Notes: generated from the sequence alone by a model not told the origin. A stretch of 64,000 nucleotides of DNA from Alkalibaculum sporogenes (GCF_009362815.1 NZ_WHNX01000005.1:110452-174451), one strand, 5' to 3'. Shown: positions 53,427 to 62,114, numbered from the stretch's first letter. Made by a program: numbers and translations.

Positions 53427-54243
53427 AATTATTAAAAATGCCTTGAATGAAGATATAACGAGCGAGGATATTACTACTAATAGTATTGTACCAGAATCAT
53501 CAGTTGCTACTGTAGATTTAATAGCTAAAGAGGAAGGAACCTTAGCTGGGCTGTATGTGTTTAAGCGAGTATACGATATCTTAGGTGATGTAGATGTTCA
53601 ATTTATTAAATTAGAAGGTGATCTAGTCACTTCTGGCGAAAAAATCGCTTTTCTAAAAGGAAATACTAGAAAAATTTTAACAGGTGAAAGAGTAGCCCTA
53701 AATTTAATGCAAAGAATGAGTGGAATTGCAACACTTACCAAAAAATACACAGATAAATTACAAGGCACTAAAGCGAAATTAATAGATACGAGAAAAACAA
53801 CTCCTGGCCTAAGAGTATTAGAAAAATACGCGGTCAAAGTTGGAGGTGGAAATAACCATCGATTTAATTTATCCGACAGTATTTTAATAAAAGATAATCA
53901 TATCAGTGCTGCTGGTAGCATCTCAAACGCAATTATATCTGCCCGTAAAAACGCATCATTTGTAAACAAAATAGAGATTGAGGTGGAAAATTTAGAAATG
54001 CTTCAGGAAGCTCTTGATGCCGGTGCTGATATTATTATGTTAGATAATATGAGCCTAGAAATGATGGAACAAGCAGTACGCATTATCAATAAAAAAGCTA
54101 TAATCGAGGCCTCCGGAAATGTTAGTTTAACGACAATCAATTCAATAGCACATACTGGAATAGATTTTATATCAGTAGGTAATATTACCCACTCTGTAAA
54201 TGCATTAGATATAAGCATGAAAAACATGCAAATAAGTTGTTAA
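53401..54243 (+). CDS. nadC: Nicotinate-nucleotide pyrophosphorylase (carboxylating)
   Basis: Converts quinolinate and PRPP to nicotinate mononucleotide, completing de novo NAD precursor synthesis. The 280-aa protein has EDITSEDITTNSIVP (about residue 18), GERVALNLMQRMSGIATLT (about 97), DTRKTTPGLRVLEKYAVKVGGGNNHRFNLSD (quoted in parts: DTRKTTPGLR, EKYAVKVGGG, HRFNLSD), IEIEVENLEM and IMLDNMS. AAGGAGG lies 12 nt upstream within nadB; a second ATG directly follows the first. The tight overlap couples its translation to nadB. Confidence 0.96.
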   Translation: MMNYLIIDEIIKNALNEDITSEDITTNSIVPESSVATVDLIAKEEGTLAGLYVFKRVYDILGDVDVQFIKLEGDLVTSGEKIAFLKGNTRKILTGERVALNLMQRMSGIATLTKKYTDKLQGTKAKLIDTRKTTPGLRVLEKYAVKVGGGNNHRFNLSDSILIKDNHISAAGSISNAIISARKNASFVNKIEIEVENLEMLQEALDAGADIIMLDNMSLEMMEQAVRIINKKAIIEASGNVSLTTINSIAHTGIDFISVGNITHSVNALDISMKNMQISC

Positions 54244-54314
54244 TTAACTATATACACTATCACTACAATTTATGATATACTATTATGGACTATGTAAAAT
54301 AAGGATGGTATTTA

Positions 54315-55898
54315 ATGATAACTGCAACAAATATTAGTTTAAGGTATGGAGAGCAAAAGCTCTTTGAAGATGTAAGTTTAAAATTTACAGACGGAAATTG
54401 TTATGGAGTAATTGGAGCAAATGGTGCTGGCAAAAGTACCTTTTTAAAGATTTTGTCTGGTGATATAGAGCCTAATACTGGAGGCGTTAGTATGCCGCCA
54501 ATGTCAAGGTTATCTGTTTTGAAACAAGATCACTATCAGTTTGATGATAAAGTTGTATTGCAAACTGTTATTCTTGGTAATCCGCGTCTTGCTGAAATAA
54601 TGGCTGAAAAAGATTTTCTTTATTCTAAACCTGATTTTAGCGACGAAGATGGTATCAAGGCCTCAGAATTAGAAGGTGAATTTTCTGACTTAAACGGGTG
54701 GGAGGCAGAATCCGAAGCATCTTCATTACTGCAAGGCTTAGGAATCTCTACAGACTTACACGACAAAAATATGTCTCAATTACAAGGATCTGAAAAAGTA
54801 AAAGTACTTTTAGCCCAAGCTCTATTTGGTAAACCTGGTGTTTTAATATTAGATGAGCCAACAAACAGCTTAGATCTACCTTCCATTAATTGGTTAGAAG
54901 AGTTTTTAATCAGTTTTGCAGGTACAGTTATTGTAGTTTCCCATGATAGATACTTTTTAAATAAGGTATGCACACATATTTGCGATGTGGATTTTGGGAA
55001 AATTAAAATGTTTATGGGCAATTATGACTTTTGGTATGAATCGAGCCAACTTGCTCTTCAAATGGCGCGAGATCAAAACAAGAAAAAAGAAGACAAAATT
55101 AAAGAATTACAAGAATTTGTGGCTAGATTTAGTGCAAATGCATCTAAATCTAAACAAGCAACATCACGTAAAAAAGTATTAGAAAAGATTACATTAGACG
55201 ATATACAGCCCTCATCTAGGCGTTATCCTTATATTTCTTTTAAGCCAGATAGAGAAGTTGGCAATGAAATTCTTACTGTTGATAATATTAGTAAAACCAT
55301 CGATGGTGTGAAAGTTCTAAATGGCATCAGCTTTGCTGTTACTAAAGATGACAAGATTGCTTTAGTCTCATCAGATGAACTTGCTAATAGCACCTTAATT
55401 AAAATACTAACTGGTGAAATAGAACCTGATGAAGGCTCTTATAAATGGGGAGTGACAATTACTAAATCTTATTTCCCAAAAGATAATTCGACCTTTTTTA
55501 ATAACTCCAATCTAACTATCGTAGATTGGATGAAACAGTTTTCTAAGGATCAAACAGAGACGTACGTACGTGGTTTCTTGGGTAGAATGCTTTTCTCAGG
55601 TGAAGAATCACATAAAATTGTAAATGTTCTCTCAGGTGGTGAAAAAGTTCGATGTATGCTTTCAAGGATGATGCTAAGTGACGCAAATTTCTTAATTCTA
55701 GACCAACCTACCAATCACCTAGATTTAGAATCCATTACTGCGTTAAATAATGGCTTGCGTGAATTTAAGAGTAGCTTAATATTTTCCTCACATGATCACC
55801 AATTCATACAGACCATCGCCAATAGAATCATTGACATTACTTCAACTGGAGTAATAGACAAAAAAATGTCTTACGATGAATATTTGGAAATCAAATAA
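54315..55898 (+). CDS. ABC-F family ATPase (YkpA/YbiT-like) with degenerate second ATP site
   Basis: A 527-aa soluble protein with two ABC domains and no membrane part, so an ABC-F ribosome-associated factor. Domain 1: Walker A GANGAGKST (about residue 35), signature LQGSEKVKVLLAQALFG, Walker B VLILDEPTN. A charged linker (about 245-290) follows. Domain 2: the Walker A position reads SSDELANSTL, without the G-K-[ST] lysine, while the signature LSGGEKVRCMLSRMML is intact. Its Walker B is LILDQPTNHLD, with Gln in place of the catalytic Glu. Canonical antibiotic-resistance ABC-F proteins have two intact sites; this one resembles the translation-factor subgroup. AAGGATGG before the ATG; strong terminator after it. 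Confidence 0.88.
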   Translation: MITATNISLRYGEQKLFEDVSLKFTDGNCYGVIGANGAGKSTFLKILSGDIEPNTGGVSMPPMSRLSVLKQDHYQFDDKVVLQTVILGNPRLAEIMAEKDFLYSKPDFSDEDGIKASELEGEFSDLNGWEAESEASSLLQGLGISTDLHDKNMSQLQGSEKVKVLLAQALFGKPGVLILDEPTNSLDLPSINWLEEFLISFAGTVIVVSHDRYFLNKVCTHICDVDFGKIKMFMGNYDFWYESSQLALQMARDQNKKKEDKIKELQEFVARFSANASKSKQATSRKKVLEKITLDDIQPSSRRYPYISFKPDREVGNEILTVDNISKTIDGVKVLNGISFAVTKDDKIALVSSDELANSTLIKILTGEIEPDEGSYKWGVTITKSYFPKDNSTFFNNSNLTIVDWMKQFSKDQTETYVRGFLGRMLFSGEESHKIVNVLSGGEKVRCMLSRMMLSDANFLILDQPTNHLDLESITALNNGLREFKSSLIFSSHDHQFIQTIANRIIDITSTGVIDKKMSYDEYLEIK

Positions 55899-55903
55899 AA
55901 TAA

Positions 55904-55955
55904 TAGCAGCCTACAAGAGCAGTTCAGTATGCTCATGTAGGCTGCTACTTTTTTA
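55904..55955 (+). terminator. Strong terminator of the ABC-F gene
   Basis: An 18-bp stem with one mismatch (55904-55921 with 55930-55947), followed by CTTTTTTATTTTT. A textbook intrinsic terminator, 6 nt past the stop codon. Confidence 0.9.
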
Positions 55956-56105
55956 TTTTTATGAAATATAATAATTTCTGGCCGTGTATATATTTTCTAT
56001 TTATGGAGCAAAATATAAATATTAAATTCTTGGTCTAAGTCTCCATTTTTATATCTATAAAGTCTTAATTAGATCTAGAAAACAATATCTAAATGGAGTG
56101 ATAAA

Positions 56106-56747
56106 ATGAGATTGCCAGAACACCTAGGTATTATTCCAGATGGAAATAGAAGATGGGCACAAGATAGAGGAATGTCTAAAGAGCAAGGTTATGACAAAGG
56201 TATTAATCCTGGCTTATCCTTATTTTATACATGTAAAGAATTAGGAATCAAAGAATTAACCTATTATGGTTTTACAAAAGATAATACTAAACGCCCTACA
56301 GTCCAAAGATTAGCTTTCACTAAAGCCTGTATAGATGCTGTAAAATTACTATCTAAAGAAGATGCTTCTTTATTAGTTATAGGAAATACATCATCAGCTG
56401 TTTTTCCTAAAGAACTATTACCTTATACCAAACGACAAACATTTGGTAATGGATCTATTAAAGTTAATTTTCTAGTAAACTATAGTTGGGAATGGGACAT
56501 CAGTTCTATCTGTGAATGTAACGATACTAAACCAGATCTTTATAAGAATATTCATTCATCTGATATCTCAAGGATTGATTTGATTTTACGTTGGGGAGGT
56601 AGGCGCCGTCTTAGTGGTTTTCTACCTATCCAATCAGTATATTCTGATTTCTATATTATAGATGAATATTGGCCTGATTATAAAGAAAGCCATATTCATG
56701 ATGCACTAAATTGGTATAACAAACAAGATATAACACTCGGGGGATAG
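56106..56747 (+). CDS. Undecaprenyl-diphosphate-synthase family cis-prenyltransferase
   Basis: A 213-aa member of the cis-prenyltransferase family. The catalytic Asp lies in GIIPDGNRRWAQ (about residue 9). ELTYYGFTKDNTKRP (about 50) corresponds to the F/Y-S-x-E-N-W-x-R-P segment. The C-terminal RIDLILRWGGRRRLSGFLPIQ (in parts DLILRWGGRRR, LSGFLPIQ, about 162) matches the D-L-x-I-R-T-x-G-E-x-R-L-S-x-F-x-x-x-Q block with R-T-x-G-E replaced by R-W-G-G-R. It is shorter and divergent from the housekeeping UppS, so it is probably a paralogue with a different chain length or role. Convergent with ubiX, 7 nt apart. Confidence 0.8.
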   Translation: MRLPEHLGIIPDGNRRWAQDRGMSKEQGYDKGINPGLSLFYTCKELGIKELTYYGFTKDNTKRPTVQRLAFTKACIDAVKLLSKEDASLLVIGNTSSAVFPKELLPYTKRQTFGNGSIKVNFLVNYSWEWDISSICECNDTKPDLYKNIHSSDISRIDLILRWGGRRRLSGFLPIQSVYSDFYIIDEYWPDYKESHIHDALNWYNKQDITLGG

Positions 56748-56754
56748 TTTAGTT

Positions 56755-57348
56755 CTATGTTTTATCTCCCCATCTATTAAATCCATTAATATTAATTTCA
56801 AATTTATCAAGAATTTTACCCACTATATGTCTATTGACATCCTCTAAAGATAATGGCTTATTGTAATAGCTCATCATAGGAGGTACAATAATTGCACCTG
56901 CTTCAGTAATAGAAATCATATTTTTTAAGTGAATAATACTCAGAGGCGTTTCTCTAGCAACTACAACTAATCTCCTTCTCTCTTTTAACGTAACATCTGC
57001 TGCTCTAAGCAATAGGTTGTCAGAGTATCCGCTTGCTATACCAGCAAGAGTTTTCATGCTACAAGGAACTATAATCATCCCGTCCGCTCTAAAAGTACCA
57101 CTTGCTATAGAATCTCCAATATTCTTTATATCATATACTTTATCAGCTAATTCTTTTACTTGATCTATTTTATATTCAGTCTCAAGTAGTATGGTTTCTT
57201 CTGCACCCTTGGTAATGACTAGATGTGATTCATATTCCGGATTCTCTTTTAGTATTTTCAATATTTCAATTCCTAGAATCGCTCCACTTGCTCCGCTCAT
57301 TCCAATAACGAGTCTTTTTTTATACTTTTTATTAATTAAATTTTCCAT
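56755..57348 (-). CDS. ubiX: Flavin prenyltransferase UbiX
   Basis: Adds a dimethylallyl group to FMN to make prenylated FMN, the cofactor of UbiD decarboxylases. About 197 aa. The Rossmann-like GMSGASGAILGIEIL (about residue 16) binds FMN. ADGMIIVPCSMKTLAGIASGYSDNLLLRAADVTLKERRRLVVVARETPLS (in parts IVPCSMKTLAGIASG, ERRRLVVVARETPLS) contains the signature residues, followed by GAIIVPPMMSYY. No ubiD is in the window. The start is uncertain: ATG 57348, or GTG 57363 abutting AAGAGG. Older annotations call this family phenylacrylic acid decarboxylase. Confidence 0.9.
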   Translation of the reverse strand: MENLINKKYKKRLVIGMSGASGAILGIEILKILKENPEYESHLVITKGAEETILLETEYKIDQVKELADKVYDIKNIGDSIASGTFRADGMIIVPCSMKTLAGIASGYSDNLLLRAADVTLKERRRLVVVARETPLSIIHLKNMISITEAGAIIVPPMMSYYNKPLSLEDVNRHIVGKILDKFEININGFNRWGDKT

Positions 57349-57486
57349 AAGTATTATGTACACACCTCTTAATCTTTATATATAATTCTATTTTAATTAT
57401 ATATTAAACCTACATGAACTCCTAGCATATGTTTTTACTTTTACATTTCTATAAGCTATCATCTTATATTTAAAATTTATTACAAC

Positions 57487-57527
57487 TAACGAGACTCCTA
57501 TTTAATAATCTAATAGGAGTCTCGTTA
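57487..57527 (-). terminator. 16-bp hairpin after tlp
   Basis: Arms 57487-57502 and 57512-57527 pair perfectly. It lies 28 nt past the tlp stop. The tail is AT-rich without a clear U run. Confidence 0.55.
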
Positions 57528-57554
57528 TTATACAATTTCAAAATCAAAATCTTA

Positions 57555-57782
57555 CTACTTATAACCGTTTCTCTTATCTATTGCTTCATCTCTAATTTCT
57601 TCCCTCATACCATTAAGTGCCTCTTTTCTTCTGCTATTTTTTGCTTTAAGAGTTTCTTTAGTTTTATAATCGTCAGTTACTTCAATTACATCTTCAGCAA
57701 GTTCAATATTTTGTATGGTTTTACCAATATTATATTCAATTTTATCCACATTATCTCTTCTGTCATCTGGCTTGTTTTTCAT
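57555..57782 (-). CDS. tlp: Small acid-soluble spore protein Tlp
   Basis: A 75-aa hydrophilic, highly charged protein. KPDDRRDNVDKIEYNIGKTI near the start, the central NIELAEDVIE, then KNSRRKEALNGMREEIRDEA and the ending RNGYK match the spore-specific Tlp family (KPDDRSDNVEKL...KN-RR-E-x-I/L...R-x-E-I-K-D-E). In Bacillus it is made in the forespore under sigma-G. GGAG lies 10 nt before the ATG. It is a second marker of endospore formation, unlinked to its neighbours. Confidence 0.92.
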   Translation of the reverse strand: MKNKPDDRRDNVDKIEYNIGKTIQNIELAEDVIEVTDDYKTKETLKAKNSRRKEALNGMREEIRDEAIDKRNGYK

Positions 57783-57901
57783 TTGTCATTACTCCTTTTT
57801 TGTAGTATTAGATATAAACTCTTTTTTATTATGCATAAATTATTACTTATTATTCTTAAGTACAACTGTAAATATAACCATATTTTTTAATTTTAACAAT
57901 T

Positions 57902-57936
57902 AAAAACACCTCCTAGTTTATACAAAACTAAAAGGT
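57902..57936 (-). terminator. Terminator of the ahb operon
   Basis: A 12-bp stem with two G-U pairs (57908-57919 with 57925-57936), a 5-nt loop, and on the minus strand GUUUUUAAUU. It begins 14 nt past the ahbB stop. Confidence 0.8.
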
Positions 57937-57950
57937 ATTATGAGTTGCAT

Positions 57951-58412
57951 TTAATAATAAATCATACTTGCTTTTTTCAACTCTTCTTGGCTATTTAATA
58001 TCTCGTATTCTTGTATACCGTGTATCGTAACAAAATCATTAATGAACTCTATAGTCTCGTTTATATCCTTAGCATGGGTCATTGCATAGAGATTATATGG
58101 CCATTTTTCATTTGATTTTCTTTCATAGCAGTGACTTACAATTGAGCTCTTAGCTAATATTTTCCCTAGCTTTTCAATGAGAATATTATCTGTTTTGAAC
58201 ACCACTAAAGCGTTAGCTGAGTACCCGGATTCATTATGCCTCAAAATTGCAGCTATACGCTTAAGACACCCTTCTTTTTTTAATTCAGTAAGCCTTTGAA
58301 TTACCTCTTCTTCACCTATACCCAATTTGTTTCCTAGTTCTTTATAAGGATTTTCACATATTGGTAAATTACCTTGAATTTCTCTAATTAAATTTTTAGA
58401 TACTTGATCCAT
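57951..58412 (-). CDS. ahbB: Siroheme decarboxylase subunit AhbB (Lrp/AsnC-like fold)
   Basis: With AhbA removes the acetate carboxyls at C12 and C18 of siroheme, giving didecarboxysiroheme. A 153-aa protein resembling an Lrp/AsnC regulator: an N-terminal HTH-like part (ENPYKELGNKLGIGEEEVIQRLTELKKEG, in parts YKELGNKLGIGEEEV and LTELKKEGCLKRI) then an RAM-like domain with AILRHNESGYSANALVVF (His-rich loop, about residue 57) and IVSHCYERKSNEKWPYNLYAM (SHCYERK, WPYNLYAM, about 93). The S-H-x-Y-x-R and W-x-Y-N-L-Y patterns set siroheme decarboxylases apart from true regulators. Overlaps ahbA by 17 nt. Confidence 0.88.
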   Translation of the reverse strand: MDQVSKNLIREIQGNLPICENPYKELGNKLGIGEEEVIQRLTELKKEGCLKRIAAILRHNESGYSANALVVFKTDNILIEKLGKILAKSSIVSHCYERKSNEKWPYNLYAMTHAKDINETIEFINDFVTIHGIQEYEILNSQEELKKASMIYY

Positions 58413-58872
58413 AGTTCATCTCGCTTTCCATGTCAAAAAAAACACGCAACTTAAAATATTTTAAAGTTGGAAATTCCATAACATCCTTTAGTTGAAATTT
58501 ATTTTTTAATTTCTCAATGTATTCATCTTTTTCCTTTTGGGTTGACAAGGCAAGAGTAAACCACATATTTAAATAATTTCCTCGCCTGTAATTATGAGTT
58601 ACTCCCTTGCATTTATTAACATAATTTGCTACCTCCATAAAGATATCTTCAGGTACATGTAACCCTACAAGAGTAGGTTTATATCCCATTTTATTTACGT
58701 CAAAAATACCACCAAGTCGTCTAATATACCCCTCATCGGATAGTTGTTTAATTCTCTCTAATAATTCTTCACTTTTTACACCTAACTTTACTGCTATTTT
58801 TCTATACGGGTCACACTCTATGGGTAAACCAATTTGTAATTGATTTAGTATTTTTTTGTCTAACTCATCCAT
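58396..58872 (-). CDS. ahbA: Siroheme decarboxylase subunit AhbA (Lrp/AsnC-like fold)
   Basis: Partner of AhbB, 158 aa, with the same fold: HTH-like LQIGLPIECDPYRKIAVKLG (about residues 11-30), RLGGIFDVNKMGYKPTLVGL (about 51) and GVTHNYRRGNYLNMWFTLAL (about 89). Compared with AhbB, the loop has H-N-Y-R-R and N-M-W-F-T-L, as in AhbA/NirD-L type subunits. It overlaps ahbD upstream by 8 nt and ahbB downstream. Assigning A versus B is by order and similarity from memory. A GGAGG site precedes the ATG. Confidence 0.85.
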   Translation of the reverse strand: MDELDKKILNQLQIGLPIECDPYRKIAVKLGVKSEELLERIKQLSDEGYIRRLGGIFDVNKMGYKPTLVGLHVPEDIFMEVANYVNKCKGVTHNYRRGNYLNMWFTLALSTQKEKDEYIEKLKNKFQLKDVMEFPTLKYFKLRVFFDMESEMNYGSSI

Positions 58873-59863
58873 TTTTTTCCCTCCTATAACACCAAGGTTC
58901 TTGTGCTAAATAATTTCCATTATAGTAATATGCTCTCGCTCTACAACCACCGCATATAGATATATGTTCACACTTCCCGCAATCTCCCTCGTAATTTTTG
59001 TAATTTCTAAGTTGGTTAAATATTTTGCTCTTACTCCATATTTCACTAAATAGTGTTTCTCTTGTATCTCCAACTTCTACAGGTAAATATGGGCAGATAT
59101 GCACTTTTCCATCAGGTAAAATACAACAATAACCTGTACCTGCAAGACAACCTCTAGTAAACCTTTGTTCTAAACCCATTTCTTTCGATATAGGCATAAA
59201 TTGAGGTGCACATGTTGGTTTTAGCTCCATAGATGTTTTGCTCTGCAGATCCAAAATTCTTCTAATCATAGAGAAGTATGCTCTTTCTTTCAAACCATCT
59301 GCTTCCATGGAAATAGCTCTACCTGTCGGAACCAAAAAAAACGGATATACTGCATGTACTCCTTTTTTCTCATAGTAATTAATTATCTTTTCAAACTCAT
59401 CTTGATTGTCTTCTGTAAGGGTTAAGTTAATTTGAACCCGAAGACCTGATCCTAGAGCATTTTCAATTCCTTCTTGTGCTTTTTCAAATGCACCCATACA
59501 ACCTCTAAAATCATCATGATAGTTTCTATCCATGCTATCAAGACTTATTGCAATTCCTCTAAGCCCTGTTGACTTTAATTCCACAGCAATTTCTCTACTG
59601 AGTAATGTACCATTCGTTCCCATTGCTGGTATAATCCCTTCTTCTTTTGCTTTACTTATAAAATCAAATATATCATCTCTTAACAAAGGTTCTCCTCCAC
59701 TTAGTACTAATAAACGGAACCCTGATTTTTTTATTTCTATTATTAGTTTTTTCCCTTCCTCAGTAGATAGTTCACTATCAGTATTTTCATTTATACTAGA
59801 GTCTCTAAAACAGTGTTTGCAATAAAGATTGCACCTTTTAGTTGTGTTCCAAGATACTAACAT
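58865..59863 (-). CDS. ahbD: Radical SAM heme-pathway enzyme AhbD/NirJ2 type
   Basis: Probably converts iron-coproporphyrin III to heme b by oxidative decarboxylation of two propionates. The 332-aa protein has the radical SAM cluster C-x3-C-x2-C in NTTKRCNLYCKHCFRDSS (about residues 7-24), the SGGEPLL loop (about 55) and a C-terminal SPASM-like cysteine set (GCLAGTGYCCILPDGKVHICPY, in parts GCLAGTGYCC and GKVHICPY; then CGKCEHISICGGCRARAYY). Short N-terminus, as in NirJ2/AhbD proteins. Overlaps ahbC by 7 nt and ahbA by 8 nt. AhbC versus AhbD assignment rests on order and N-terminal form. Confidence 0.8.
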   Translation of the reverse strand: MLVSWNTTKRCNLYCKHCFRDSSINENTDSELSTEEGKKLIIEIKKSGFRLLVLSGGEPLLRDDIFDFISKAKEEGIIPAMGTNGTLLSREIAVELKSTGLRGIAISLDSMDRNYHDDFRGCMGAFEKAQEGIENALGSGLRVQINLTLTEDNQDEFEKIINYYEKKGVHAVYPFFLVPTGRAISMEADGLKERAYFSMIRRILDLQSKTSMELKPTCAPQFMPISKEMGLEQRFTRGCLAGTGYCCILPDGKVHICPYLPVEVGDTRETLFSEIWSKSKIFNQLRNYKNYEGDCGKCEHISICGGCRARAYYYNGNYLAQEPWCYRREKNG

Positions 59864-61047
59864 GATACACCTACTTCTCCAATACCAATTTCTTCATCTG
59901 ATAAATAACATGCAGGATCTGATCCCCAAAAGTCTCCTGTGCTTAATGCTCTTGCTCTAAGGTTACCACTACATTGATCTATCCATTTACAGTTCTTACA
60001 TCTTCCTTTTAAATAATTCTTTCTAGTCCTTAATTCCTGTAAAAAGGTATTTTCTTTTCCATTCCATATATCTCCAAATGTATTTTGTTTAATATTTCCT
60101 ACAGATATACTTCTAGTAAATTGATCAATATACACGTTTCCCTCCCAATCCACAGAACTTAAGGCTATACCTGAGCGGTTTCCTCCGTTTATAGTAAGTA
60201 GTTTAAGTATTTCCTCTGCTTTTTGTTTGTTTTTATTCTCCATATAATTATATAAATAAATTCCGTCGCAGTGATTATCTACCGTTAGTATTTCTGTTTT
60301 AATATTTCTTTCTCCAAAATCTATAGTTTTCTCTATGATATAATCAAGTGCTTTTCTCTTTTCCTCTGGAGTTAAATCTTCATCCTTTATTTGTGATCCT
60401 CTGCCTGAATAAGCCAAATGATAAAAGCAAACCCTAGATATTTTTTCTGACTCTATAAAATCAAAAATAACACTAAGTTCTTTGTAAGTAGTTCTGCTTA
60501 GTGTAAGACGTAAACCAGTTTTTTGATTCACTTCTTTACAATTTTTAAAACCACTAAAGGCTTTTTCGTATGCGCCTTGTACACCTCTGAACGTATCATT
60601 CACTTTACCTATTCCATCTAAACTTATCCCTACATAACTTACTCCTAATTCCTTAATTCTTAGTGCCTTTTCCTTATCAATTAATGTTCCATTTGTTGAA
60701 ATCACCATCCGAATTCCTATCTCTTTTCCATATTCTATTAATTCAAATATATCTCTTCTAAGTAATGGTTCTCCACCTGAAAAAAGCAGAACAGGAACTT
60801 TGTAGACAACGAGGGAATCCATAAAAGATTTTGCTTCTATTGTTGTAAGTTCTCCACATGTTTTACTTTGACTTGCCTCTGCGTAGCAATGTCGACATTT
60901 TAAATTGCAAGCTCTCGTACAATTCCATACTACTACAGGTCCTTTTCCTTCCGTCGTCCCACGCAATTGATTCTTGCTTTTAGGATCATACCTAAGAGAA
61001 TCGCCAAAATGTTCTCTTTCAAGAAGTAGTTTCGAAAAACTGATCAT
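59857..61047 (-). CDS. ahbC: Radical SAM heme-pathway enzyme AhbC/NirJ1 type
   Basis: Probably removes the acetate side chains at C2 and C7 of didecarboxysiroheme, giving iron-coproporphyrin III. A 396-aa radical SAM protein. After an N-terminal extension (SLRYDPKSKNQLRG) comes GPVVVWNCTRACNLKCRHCY with the C-x3-C-x2-C cluster (about residues 42-52), LFSGGEPLLRRDIF (about 87) and NGTLIDKEKA. The C-terminus has auxiliary cluster cysteines in GRCKNCKWIDQCSGNLRARA and CYLSDEE. First gene of the ahbC-D-A-B operon; AAGGGG precedes the ATG. Confidence 0.82.
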   Translation of the reverse strand: MISFSKLLLEREHFGDSLRYDPKSKNQLRGTTEGKGPVVVWNCTRACNLKCRHCYAEASQSKTCGELTTIEAKSFMDSLVVYKVPVLLFSGGEPLLRRDIFELIEYGKEIGIRMVISTNGTLIDKEKALRIKELGVSYVGISLDGIGKVNDTFRGVQGAYEKAFSGFKNCKEVNQKTGLRLTLSRTTYKELSVIFDFIESEKISRVCFYHLAYSGRGSQIKDEDLTPEEKRKALDYIIEKTIDFGERNIKTEILTVDNHCDGIYLYNYMENKNKQKAEEILKLLTINGGNRSGIALSSVDWEGNVYIDQFTRSISVGNIKQNTFGDIWNGKENTFLQELRTRKNYLKGRCKNCKWIDQCSGNLRARALSTGDFWGSDPACYLSDEEIGIGEVGVSC

Positions 61048-61386
61048 GTAATTTGCCCCTTCCTAAATTAATGCTCTGATGCAGCTATACTAAAATTAGT
61101 TAAGCATTTCTATAACAATACCTATTCTTGCATTATAGTCTCTTATCAATGGTAATATACTGTATTTTTATATTGTCCTTAATTGTAAACAGATCAAACA
61201 ACAGTAAAATCTCTTTTATCTTAATATTGCATTCATATTATTATCTAGGATATACTTCAACTACATGTAATATTTTTTATTGTCAATATTTATAAATTTG
61301 TTATATCGACAATGATATCACTACTTTCCTAGTAAGTTATAATAATCACCACTTGATTTTAGAAGATTAAATGGAGTTGACAAATA
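61048..61386. other. 339-nt divergent region between the ahb operon and sfsA
   Basis: Very AT-rich, no gene. A TATAAT at 61338-61343 (plus) is a likely sfsA -10, and an ATTATA at 61132-61137 (minus TATAAT) a likely ahb -10; neither has a good -35. A widely spaced ATTGTC/GACAAT inverted repeat lies around 61279-61313. Confidence 0.5.
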
Positions 61387-62082
61387 TTGAAATATAGTAA
61401 TATTGTAGAAGGTAAGTTCATTTCTCGTCCGAATCGTTTTATTGCTCATGTATTAATAAACGATAATATTGAAATATGCCATGTGAAAAATACAGGTAGA
61501 TGTAAAGAACTTCTAGTCGAGGGGGCATGTGTATTTCTAGAATACAGTGACAATATAAAAAGAAAAACATCCTACTCTTTAATTGCAGTACAAAAAGGAA
61601 ACAGACTTATAAATATTGATTCTCAGGCTCCGAATAAAGTTTTATATGAAGGTATTATGAATGGCGTGGTTTTTATGCCACAGTTTGAGAATATAACGAT
61701 GATTAAACCAGAAAAGGTTTTTGGTTCCTCACGTTTAGACTTTTATATTGAAAATAATAATCTGAAAGGCTTTATAGAAGTCAAAGGAATTACATTAGAA
61801 GAAAATGGAATAGTAAAATTTCCTGATGCACCAACAGAAAGGGGCCTTAAGCATATATACGAACTTATTAAGGCAAAAGAAGAAGGATATCATTCTTATA
61901 TAGTATTTATAGTTCAGATGAACGATGTTAAATATTTTACTCCAAATGATAAAACTCATAAAGAGTTTGGTGAAGCCTTACGATACGCAAAAGAAAAAGG
62001 CGTACAAATTTTTGCATACGAGTGCAATATAAGCCCTAGTAGTATTACCTTAAATGGTAAAGAGTGTAAGGTAATCCTTTGA
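61387..62082 (+). CDS. sfsA: SfsA family DNA/RNA nuclease-like protein
   Basis: A 231-aa SfsA protein, named for sugar fermentation stimulation in E. coli and structurally related to nucleases. The N-terminal OB-like part has FISRPNRFIAHVLI and CHVKNTGRCKELL. The catalytic-like part has FGSSRLDFYIE (about residue 118), FIEVKGITLEENG (about 135; E-x-K as in restriction-type folds), FPDAPTERGLKHIYEL (about 152) and VFIVQM. The start codon is TTG, 10 nt after GGAG. No neighbour supports a metabolic role. Confidence 0.93.
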   Translation: MKYSNIVEGKFISRPNRFIAHVLINDNIEICHVKNTGRCKELLVEGACVFLEYSDNIKRKTSYSLIAVQKGNRLINIDSQAPNKVLYEGIMNGVVFMPQFENITMIKPEKVFGSSRLDFYIENNNLKGFIEVKGITLEENGIVKFPDAPTERGLKHIYELIKAKEEGYHSYIVFIVQMNDVKYFTPNDKTHKEFGEALRYAKEKGVQIFAYECNISPSSITLNGKECKVIL

Positions 62083-62114
62083 TTTTACGGACAATATGTA
62101 TGTAATATCCTAGT

